NCBI GenBank assembly: GCA_946887295.1
Contig: CAMPKP010000126.1
Location: 1-10,678, forward strand
From: an uncultured Gemmatimonadota bacterium
Lineage (GTDB): Bacteria; Gemmatimonadota; Gemmatimonadetes; Gemmatimonadales; GWC2-71-9
DNA length: 10,678 bases
Direction: 5' to 3'
Shown here: positions 1 through 5,713 of the stretch, one piece after another
Layout: each line of letters starts with the position of its first letter
Position numbering within the stretch: the first letter of the stretch is position 1
The notes under the pieces: model-generated
What the model was told of the DNA's origin: nothing
The model's input: only the letters and a program-made list of their open reading frames with translations
Database searches by the model: none
Translations under genes and position numbers: made by a program

Positions 1-8
1 GAGCCGCC

Positions 9-491
9 ATGCTCTCCCAGACCTCCCAGTACGCCCTGCGCACGGTGCTGCAGCTCGCCGAGCTGCCCCGCGGCGAGCGGGGATCCGCGGTGGATCTCGC
101 CCGCCGGATCGGCCTGCCGGGCAACTACCTGTCCAAGACGCTGCACCAGCTGGCGCGCGCCGGCGTGGTGGCGAGCACCCGGGGCAAGCACGGCGGGTTC
201 GTGCTCGCCCGGCCCGCCCACCGGATCAGCCTGGCCGAAGTGGTCGCGCCGTTCCAGGAGGTGGGCCGGCGCACCTGCCTGCTCGGCCGGCCGACCTGCA
301 GCGACGCGCGGCCCTGCGCGGCGCACGGCCGGTGGAAGGCGGTGGCGGAGCAGGTCGCGGAGTTCTTCTCCCGGACCACCGTCGCCGATCTGCTCGATCT
401 GCCGGGCGATGACCTCGTGAGCCACGCACTCGGGATGCCAGTGAAGAAAGCTTCACGAGGTTCTCACGGTGCGTTGGCACGCGCGCGATAG
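9..491 (+). CDS. Rrf2-family transcriptional regulator, probable Fe-S sensor
   Basis: This 160-residue protein has the normal Rrf2 length and layout. The N-terminal winged helix-turn-helix covers about residues 5-68, with a recognition region near GLPGNYLSKTLHQLARAG (35-52) and a wing at RGKHGGFVLAR (58-68). A ligand loop follows with Cys90, Cys97, Cys103 and His106 (C-x6-C-x5-C-x2-H). IscR uses C-x5-C-x5-C-x2-H and NsrR a similar three-Cys set, so a [2Fe-2S] or [4Fe-4S] cluster is likely. Family members sense NO, iron-sulfur status or redox. The position just upstream of a cupredoxin and nosZ, on the same strand with a 76-base gap, suggests control of the nos genes, with NO as the most natural signal. 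The start is ATG at 9; only a weak GAG precedes it because the window begins there. The family call is secure. The signal sensed and the target are inferred. Confidence 0.9.
   Translation: MLSQTSQYALRTVLQLAELPRGERGSAVDLARRIGLPGNYLSKTLHQLARAGVVASTRGKHGGFVLARPAHRISLAEVVAPFQEVGRRTCLLGRPTCSDARPCAAHGRWKAVAEQVAEFFSRTTVADLLDLPGDDLVSHALGMPVKKASRGSHGALARAR
412..461. promoter_or_regulatory. Nested inverted repeats near the 3' end of the Rrf2 gene (candidate operator or RNA switch)
   Basis: Two inverted repeats interleave here. The inner one is GTGAAG-AAAG-CTTCAC (441-456), with perfect 6-base arms around 4 bases. The outer one pairs ACCTCGTGA (412-420) with TCACGAGGT (453-461), 9 bases. The right arms overlap, so as RNA only one hairpin could form at a time. 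As DNA, the inner palindrome has the dyad expected of a dimeric regulator and lies about 110 bases before the cupredoxin start. Both sit inside the Rrf2 coding region, so the function is inferred. Confidence 0.35.
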
Positions 492-553
492 ACTCGCTCG
501 AGAGGCGATGGGTCCGCGCGACCGATGCGGAGCACCCACGCCGTCACAGCCAG

Positions 554-560
554 AAAAGGA
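554..560 (+). promoter_or_regulatory. Ribosome binding site of the cupredoxin gene
   Basis: AAAAGGA lies 7 bases before ATG 568. It selects that start over an in-frame codon at 469, which would add 33 residues in front of a complete lipoprotein signal peptide. Confidence 0.7.
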
Positions 561-567
561 ACCGGTC

Positions 568-1002
568 ATGACCGCAGGACCCCGCTGGACTCTCATCCTC
601 TCCATGCTGGCCCTCGGCGCCTGCGGCGACAAGGAGCAGGCGCCGGCCACGCCGGCCGGCGAAGAGGCTCCGGCCGCGGCGCCGGCCGTGGCGCCCACCG
701 GCGACGTCGTCGAGATCAAGGCCATCACCGACGACCAGGGCAACCGGTTCGAGCCCAGCGACGTCGAGGTGAAGCAGGGCGACGTCCTCCGGATCGTCCT
801 GGTGAGCGGGGTGCACAACCTCAGCTTTCCCCCCGAGAAGAACCCCGGGGCCGTCGGGCTGCCGGGCCCCAGCGACATGCTCCAGCTCCCCGGCCAGACC
901 CTCGACGTGCCGATCACCTTCGGCCCCGGGGAATACGCCTTCCAGTGCGACCCGCATGCCGCGCTCGGCATGATCGGCAAGCTGGAAGTCGAAGACGACT
1001 GA
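568..1002 (+). CDS. Lipoprotein cupredoxin (plastocyanin-like blue copper protein), NosZ-associated
   Basis: This 144-residue protein has a lipoprotein signal peptide (hydrophobic TLILSMLALGAC with lipobox L16-G-A-C19). An Ala/Pro/Glu-rich tether follows (about 22-45), then a single cupredoxin domain (about 46-142). The type 1 copper ligands are visible: His83 in GVHNLSF, then Cys127, His130 and Met135 in CDPHAALGM (C-x2-H-x4-M, the plastocyanin spacing). It should be an electron-transfer protein anchored on the periplasmic side of a membrane. It lies 35 bases upstream of nosZ on the same strand with no terminator between them, so co-transcription is likely. This makes it a candidate electron donor to the NosZ CuA site, in place of a c-type cytochrome. 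Halocyanin genes near nosZ in haloarchaea would be a parallel. A role in copper delivery to NosZ is the main alternative. Confidence 0.88.
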   Translation: MTAGPRWTLILSMLALGACGDKEQAPATPAGEEAPAAAPAVAPTGDVVEIKAITDDQGNRFEPSDVEVKQGDVLRIVLVSGVHNLSFPPEKNPGAVGLPGPSDMLQLPGQTLDVPITFGPGEYAFQCDPHAALGMIGKLEVEDD

Positions 1003-1026
1003 ACGTGGCTCCCAACACTCCCCATC

Positions 1027-1031
1027 GGAGG
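1027..1031 (+). promoter_or_regulatory. Ribosome binding site of nosZ
   Basis: GGAGG lies 6 bases before ATG 1038. It fixes the nosZ start at 1038, although the frame stays open back to 525 through the cupredoxin gene. Confidence 0.85.
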
Positions 1032-1037
1032 CAGGAC

Positions 1038-3038
1038 ATGTCTCGCGTCAGGTATGGTGCCATCGCCCTCACGATCCTCGCGCTTGGGGCCTGCGATCGA
1101 GTGAAGCCCAAGGCCCCGGGCACCCAGCCGATGGCCACGGGCGACGTCCAGGCCGCCGCGCTGGCGAGCTACGTGAAGCCCGGCGATCAGGACCAGTACT
1201 ATCTCTTCTACTCCGGCGGGCATTCGGGCCAGGTCTTCGTGGCCGGCGTGCCCTCCATGCGCCACATCTTCACCATCCCGGTCTTCACGCCTTATCCCGG
1301 CACCGGCTACGGCTATGACGAGGAGTCGAAGGCCATGCTGGGCGCCTTCACCTGGGGCGACGTCCACCACCCGGCCGCCTCCAAGACCGCCGGCGATTAC
1401 GACGGCCGCTGGCTCTTCGTCAACGACAACGCCAACAACCGGATCGCCCGCATCGACCTGCGGGATCTCAAGACCCGGCAGATCCTGGGGCCCATTCCCA
1501 ACACGATGGGGAATCACGGCTCGTCCATGGTCACCGACAACACCGAGTACGCGCTGGTCGCCACCCGCTTCTCGGTGCCGATGGGCAGCGAGTACGTGCC
1601 GCTCGAGGACTACGCCACGAAGTACAAGGGCGCGGTCAGCGGCATCAAGGTCGACCCGGCGACCGGCACGATGTCGCTCGGCTGGCAGATCATGACGCCG
1701 CCCTTCAACTGGGACCTCGGCGCCACCGGCAAGGGCCCCTCGGTGGAGTGGGCCTTCTGGACCTCGTACAACACCGAGCGCGCCACCGGCAAGCTCGAGA
1801 CCTCGTCCACCCAGAAGGATCGCGATTACGTCGCCGTGGTGAACTGGAAGGCGGCCGAGCGGGCCGCGGCAGCCAGGACGGGCACCACCGTGGTGAGCGG
1901 CGTCCCGGTCATCGATCCGGCCAGGGCGCCGGGCGTCATGTACCTGCTGCCCTGCGGCAAGAGCCCCCACGGTGTGGACGTGGAGCCCAGCGGCGAGTAC
2001 GTGATCTGCTCGGGCAAGCTGCAGCCGACCTCGACGGTCTTCTCCTTCGCCAAGATCCAGGATGCGATCGCGCGCAAGAGCTTCGCCGGCGAGGAGGACG
2101 GCATCCCGGTCATCAAGTACGAGGACGCCATGGTGATGGAGGTGCCGGTCGGCCTGGGGCCGCTGCACACCCAGTTCGACGGCAAGGGCTACGCGTACAC
2201 CTCGCTGTTCGTGGAAAGCGCCATCGCCAAGTGGAAGCTGCCTCCCTACGAGGCCGGCGCGGATCCCAAGGCGATGGTGGTGGACAAGATCCCGGTGCAG
2301 TTCAACGTCGGCCACCTGGTGACGGCGCACGGCGACACCCGGCATCCGAAGGGCGACTGGCTGGTCTCGATGAACAAGATGTCGAAGGGACGCTCGCTCA
2401 AGACCGGCCCGTCCATTCCCGAGAGCTCGCAGCTCATCGACATCACCGGCGCCGGCAAGATGAAGATGGTGTACGAGGCCTACACCGAGCCCGAGCCGCA
2501 TTTCGCCCAGCTGATTCACCGGGACGTGCTCAAGAACACCATCGAGTTCTACCCCAGGGCGGAGAGCCACAACAGGAACGCGATCTGGGCGGCGAGCGAC
2601 GCCAAGGTCACCCGCGACGCGGCCACCCGCACGGTCGAGGGGAAGGTGTTCGCGATCCGCACGTACTTCGAGCCCGGCCGGATTCAGGTGCAGGAGGGTG
2701 ACACGGTCATCCTGCACATCACCAACGCCGAGCAGGCGCGGGACGAGATCCACGGCTTCGGACTGGTGTCGTTCGACAAGAACGTCGTCATCGACCCGGG
2801 CGAGACCAAGACGCTGAAGTTCGTGGCCCGGAAGTCCGGGGTGTATCCCTACTACTGCACCAACTTCTGCTCGGCGCTCCACCAGGAGATGCAGGGGTAT
2901 CTCGAGGTGGTGCCGCGGGGCAGGGAGCTGGCGCTCTACCGGAACGGGCAGGGTGTCATGCGGACGCCGGCAGACGGGCGGAGAGCCGAGCACGCCGCAG
3001 CGCCGCATCACGACGACCACTCGCCAGCCGCCAAGTGA
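1038..3038 (+). CDS. nosZ: Nitrous oxide reductase NosZ, clade II type, predicted lipoprotein
   Basis: This 666-residue enzyme reduces N2O to N2 and water outside the cytoplasmic membrane. The seven-bladed propeller carries all seven CuZ histidines: His110 and His111 (GDVHHP), His160 (GNHGSS), His311 (KSPHGVD), His377 (GPLHTQF), His431 (VTAHGD) and His488 (EPEPHFA). The C-terminal cupredoxin domain (about 535-625) has the CuA ligands His572, Cys607, Cys611, His615 and Met618, in CTNFCSALHQEM. That CT-x-FCSALH form and the lack of a twin-arginine signal match clade II (atypical) NosZ, not the CxWFCHALH form of clade I. The N-terminus has a lipobox, LALGAC with Cys19, followed by Asp20, so a membrane-tethered enzyme is predicted. 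A His-rich tail follows the CuA domain (His652, 657, 658, 661). Start chosen by GGAGG at 1027. It is preceded by the cupredoxin gene and followed by the nosBDFY genes. Function is very secure; lipidation is inferred. Confidence 0.98.
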   Translation: MSRVRYGAIALTILALGACDRVKPKAPGTQPMATGDVQAAALASYVKPGDQDQYYLFYSGGHSGQVFVAGVPSMRHIFTIPVFTPYPGTGYGYDEESKAMLGAFTWGDVHHPAASKTAGDYDGRWLFVNDNANNRIARIDLRDLKTRQILGPIPNTMGNHGSSMVTDNTEYALVATRFSVPMGSEYVPLEDYATKYKGAVSGIKVDPATGTMSLGWQIMTPPFNWDLGATGKGPSVEWAFWTSYNTERATGKLETSSTQKDRDYVAVVNWKAAERAAAARTGTTVVSGVPVIDPARAPGVMYLLPCGKSPHGVDVEPSGEYVICSGKLQPTSTVFSFAKIQDAIARKSFAGEEDGIPVIKYEDAMVMEVPVGLGPLHTQFDGKGYAYTSLFVESAIAKWKLPPYEAGADPKAMVVDKIPVQFNVGHLVTAHGDTRHPKGDWLVSMNKMSKGRSLKTGPSIPESSQLIDITGAGKMKMVYEAYTEPEPHFAQLIHRDVLKNTIEFYPRAESHNRNAIWAASDAKVTRDAATRTVEGKVFAIRTYFEPGRIQVQEGDTVILHITNAEQARDEIHGFGLVSFDKNVVIDPGETKTLKFVARKSGVYPYYCTNFCSALHQEMQGYLEVVPRGRELALYRNGQGVMRTPADGRRAEHAAAPHHDDHSPAAK

Positions 3039-3043
3039 GCCGG

Positions 3044-3077
3044 GCCGGCAGGGAGGGGGCTCCCTCTCCCTGCCGGC
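3044..3077 (+). other. Strong hairpin between nosZ and the nosB-like gene
   Basis: GCCGGCAGGGAG (3044-3055) pairs perfectly with CTCCCTGCCGGC (3066-3077), a 12-bp GC-rich stem with a 10-base loop, starting 6 bases after the nosZ stop. There is no U-rich tail, and a Shine-Dalgarno sequence follows within 6 bases. It is therefore more likely a 3'-end stabiliser or partial attenuator, lowering downstream gene expression relative to nosZ, than a full terminator. Confidence 0.7.
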
Positions 3078-3082
3078 TCCAC

Positions 3083-3087
3083 GGAGG
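3083..3087 (+). promoter_or_regulatory. Ribosome binding site of the nosB-like gene
   Basis: GGAGG lies 6 bases before ATG 3094 and only 5 bases after the hairpin. It picks ATG 3094 over an in-frame codon at 2953 inside nosZ. Confidence 0.8.
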
Positions 3088-3093
3088 AATACG

Positions 3094-3726
3094 ATGACCG
3101 TTTCGATGAGCGTTTCAGGGTTCTTCGATCGCGTCAACCGCAGACGCACCCCGCTTCTCCTGATCGCGGCCGGGCTGCTCGCCGCCGCGACCATGCTGCC
3201 GCTCTGGGGCATGACCCTCGTGAGCACCCAGTACCCCGACGGCCTTCGGATGGTGGTGTACCCCCACCGCATCGCGGGTGACCTCGACGAGATCAACGCG
3301 CTGAACCACTACATCGGCATGACGCCGATCACCGACGGGTTCTTCGTGGAGCTGCAGTACCTTCGCTGGGCCCTGCTGGGGATCGCGGCGCTCCTGGTGC
3401 TGGCCGCCGTCCTGCGGCGCGCGCGGTGGGTGGCTGCCATCCCGCTGCTGGGGATGGCGGCGCTCGCCGCCGGCGGGATCGGCGTCATGCGCTATCGCCT
3501 GTGGCAGTTCGGGCACCAGCTGGACCCTCAGGCCGCCATCACCATCGATCCGTTCACCCCGCCGATGGTCGGCCTGAATCAGATCGCGCAGTTCGCGACC
3601 TACAGCTACTTCAGCTGGGGGTTCTTCCTGCCGCTCGTGGCCGGCGTGCTGGCGGCCCTGGTCGTGCTCGCCGACCGGCGGAAGCCTAGGCCTCCGGTCC
3701 GGCGCGCCATGCTCGTCGCCGCCTGA
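3094..3726 (+). CDS. nosB: NosB-like polytopic membrane protein of the clade II nos cluster
   Basis: This 210-residue protein has four likely membrane helices (about 19-38, 91-108, 112-132, 173-193) with a large loop after the first one. Distinctive stretches are QYPDGL (46-51), INALNHYIGM (67-76) and RYRLWQFGHQLDP (133-145). I recall similar LNHYIGM proteins next to nos genes in Bacteroidetes, but cannot check this. NosB of clade II clusters, known from Wolinella succinogenes, is a polytopic membrane protein encoded between nosZ and nosD, and this gene has that size, topology and place. The symbol therefore rests mainly on position and topology. His72 and His141 lie in the loops and could bind metal or quinone, but that is speculation. 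Its stop overlaps the nosD start by one base (TGATG), indicating translational coupling. No known catalytic motif is visible. Confidence 0.62.
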   Translation: MTVSMSVSGFFDRVNRRRTPLLLIAAGLLAAATMLPLWGMTLVSTQYPDGLRMVVYPHRIAGDLDEINALNHYIGMTPITDGFFVELQYLRWALLGIAALLVLAAVLRRARWVAAIPLLGMAALAAGGIGVMRYRLWQFGHQLDPQAAITIDPFTPPMVGLNQIAQFATYSYFSWGFFLPLVAGVLAALVVLADRRKPRPPVRRAMLVAA

Positions 3727-4988
3727 TGCCGGCCGTCCCGCTCACCCAGGCACTGATGGCCCTCGCTCTGGTGCAGGGGCCCGCCGGGCGCACCCTCGAG
3801 GTCGGCGCCGGCGCCGCCTACCCCGACGCGACCCTGGCGCTGGCCGCGGCGCGGCGGGGCGACACCATCCGCCTCATGCCCGGCGTGCACTCCGGGCCGC
3901 TCGCGGTGCGGATTTCCGGCGTCACGGTCTCGGGCCCTCGCTCGGCCGTCGTGGACGGCGGACGACGGGGCACCGTCATCACCGTGGCCGCCGATTCCGT
4001 CACGCTCCAGGGCTTCACGGTGACCCGCAGCGGCCGGTCCATGGACCGGGACGATGCCGCGGTGAAGATCGAGCACTGCGTAGGCTGCGCGGTGAAGCGG
4101 GTGGCGGTGCGCGACCCGCTGCACGGGATCTACCTGCTCGAGTCGAGCGAGGTCGCTCTCGAGGACAACGACATTCTCGGCGCCGCCGACCTCCTCGAGT
4201 CCGCCCGGGGGAACGGCATCCACCTCTTCAACTCGAGGGGGAACCGGCTGCTGCGCAACCGGGTCAGCGCCACCCGCGACGGGATCTACTTCTCGTTCGC
4301 GAGCGGCAACCTCGTCGCCGGCAACGTCGTGAGCCACGCCCGCTACGGCCTGCACTACATGTACTCGGATGACAACCGGTTCGAGGACAACGTCTTCTCC
4401 GAGAACGCCGCGGGGGCGGCCGTGATGTTCTCCAAGCGCATCGTCCTCAGGAGGAACGTGTTCGCGCGCCACGTCGGGTATCGGGCATACGGGCTGCTGC
4501 TCCACACCGGCGAGGATATCCTGGCGGAGGGCAACCGCTTCGTGGCGAACCTCACCGCGCTGCACCTCGACGGCTCGCTGCGGAACACCTTCCGCGATAA
4601 CCTGATCACCGGGAACGGCATCGGCATCGACCTCATGGCCAGCGCCGAGCAGAACACGTTCACCGGGAACGTGTTTCGCGACAACCGCACGCCGGTGCGC
4701 AAAGTGCTGGGCTCCGGGGAGAACGCCTGGAGCCTCGATGGACGGGGCAACGACTGGGGCGACCCGGCGGTGTTCGACCTCGATCGCGATGGCATCGGGG
4801 ACCGCCCCTACCGTGCCGGTGACCCCTTCCTGGCCCTCGCCGCCTCCCGCCCGGCGCTCGAGCTGTATGGCGGCACGCTCGCGGCCCGCGCGCTTTCCTG
4901 GGCGGAAGAGGCGTTCCCCGTCTTCGGTGTGCCGCGAGTCGTGGATTCCGTGCCGCTGGCGCCGCGGGAGAGGAGGGACGCCCTGTGA
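3726..4988 (+). CDS. nosD: NosD, periplasmic beta-helix copper-centre maturation protein
   Basis: This 420-residue protein is dominated by right-handed beta-helix (CASH/NosD) repeats from about residue 60 to 330. These show recurring GN-x-x-x-x-N-x-x turns, such as NSRGNRLLRNRV (169-180), SGNLVAGNVV (193-202) and SDDNRFEDNVF (214-224). The NosD-type C-terminal block is present: GNDWGDPAVFDLDRDGIGD (341-359) followed by RPYR. NosD works with the NosFY transporter in building the CuZ centre of NosZ. The length is normal for the family. The N-terminus (MPAVPLTQALMALALVQG) is hydrophobic and could be a signal peptide, but it lacks the usual positive residues. No ATG, GTG or TTG lies further upstream in this frame before a stop at 3687-3689. 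Its start overlaps the previous stop by one base and its own stop overlaps the nosF start. Confidence 0.95.
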   Translation: MPAVPLTQALMALALVQGPAGRTLEVGAGAAYPDATLALAAARRGDTIRLMPGVHSGPLAVRISGVTVSGPRSAVVDGGRRGTVITVAADSVTLQGFTVTRSGRSMDRDDAAVKIEHCVGCAVKRVAVRDPLHGIYLLESSEVALEDNDILGAADLLESARGNGIHLFNSRGNRLLRNRVSATRDGIYFSFASGNLVAGNVVSHARYGLHYMYSDDNRFEDNVFSENAAGAAVMFSKRIVLRRNVFARHVGYRAYGLLLHTGEDILAEGNRFVANLTALHLDGSLRNTFRDNLITGNGIGIDLMASAEQNTFTGNVFRDNRTPVRKVLGSGENAWSLDGRGNDWGDPAVFDLDRDGIGDRPYRAGDPFLALAASRPALELYGGTLAARALSWAEEAFPVFGVPRVVDSVPLAPRERRDAL

Positions 4989-5713
4989 TCCGCTACGAGG
5001 GATTCGCCAAGGCGTACGGCCGGATCCGCGCCGTCGAAGGCCTGGACCTGGAGGTCCGGCCCGGCGAGACGCTGGCCCTGATCGGGCCCAACGGCTCAGG
5101 CAAGACCACCACGTTGAAGGCGGCCCTCGGGTTGCTGCGGCCCACCCGGGGCCGGGTGCTGGTCGATGGCGTGGATGCCGCCAAGGGCGCCGAGGCCCGC
5201 GCGCGGCTGGGATACCTGCCGCAGCGCATCTCGTTCCCCGAGGGTGTGAGCGCGGGGGAGACCATGCGGTTCTACGCCCGTCTCCGCGAGGGCTCCGCGC
5301 ACGACGTGGAGCGGCTGCTGGAGCGGGTGGGCCTCGCCGGCGAGGCGGGACGGTCCACCGACGGCTATTCGGGCGGCATGCGGCAGCGACTGGGGCTCGC
5401 GATCGCCATGCTCGGCCGGCCCCGGGTCCTCCTGCTCGACGAGCCCAGCGCGGCGCTGGACCCCACGGGGGCGCTGCTGGTTCGCGATCTCATCGCGGAG
5501 ATCGCCGCCGAAGGAACCACGGTGCTCCTCTCCTCCCACGATCTGGCCGAGGTGGATGCGCTGGCCGATCGCATCGCGATCTTCGTCTCGGGTCGCGTGT
5601 GCGCCATGGGAACGATCGAACAGCTCGAGGCGGGAGCCGGCGTCCGCGGCCTCGAGTCGCTCTATCGCCGGTACACCGGCGGGCTGTCGGTGGCCGGGGT
5701 GAGGGCCGCATGA
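4985..5713 (+). CDS. nosF: NosF, ABC transporter ATPase
   Basis: This 242-residue ABC ATPase has a Walker A motif GPNGSGKTT (34-42), Q-loop at Gln80 (YLPQR), signature YSGGMRQRL (128-136), Walker B VLLLDEP (148-154) and the H-loop His185 (SSHDLAE). It is a single-domain subunit of normal NosF length. It is expected to pair as a dimer with NosY in the cytoplasmic membrane and to power NosD-dependent assembly of the CuZ site, probably by moving a sulfur species or driving a conformational change. The start is GTG 4985, overlapping the nosD stop by 4 bases (GTGA). Its stop overlaps the nosY start by 4 bases (ATGA). The nosD-F-Y order makes the assignment secure, although the ATPase sequence alone would only say generic ABC exporter. 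Confidence 0.95.
   Translation: MIRYEGFAKAYGRIRAVEGLDLEVRPGETLALIGPNGSGKTTTLKAALGLLRPTRGRVLVDGVDAAKGAEARARLGYLPQRISFPEGVSAGETMRFYARLREGSAHDVERLLERVGLAGEAGRSTDGYSGGMRQRLGLAIAMLGRPRVLLLDEPSAALDPTGALLVRDLIAEIAAEGTTVLLSSHDLAEVDALADRIAIFVSGRVCAMGTIEQLEAGAGVRGLESLYRRYTGGLSVAGVRAA

Noticed and set aside
474..490. Sigma-54 promoter candidate (TTGGCACG)
   Set aside because: The -24 half matches well but the -12 half reads CGATA where TTGCA is expected, and no GC falls at the required spacing.
461..494. Sigma-70 promoter ending in TAGACT before the cupredoxin gene
   Set aside because: No reasonable -35 hexamer lies 16-18 bases upstream of TAGACT, so it is not supported.
469..567. Upstream extension of the cupredoxin gene to a start at 469
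   Set aside because: It would put 33 charged residues before a complete lipoprotein signal peptide and overlap the regulator gene; ATG 568 has a well-placed ribosome binding site.
525..1037. Upstream extension of nosZ to 525
   Set aside because: The added 171 residues are an out-of-frame reading of the cupredoxin gene; GGAGG and the lipobox support ATG 1038.
453..3296. A 947-codon open frame on the - strand, antisense to the cupredoxin and nosZ
   Set aside because: It mirrors nosZ, whose metal sites are all intact on the + strand, and the antisense product is low-complexity with no family features.
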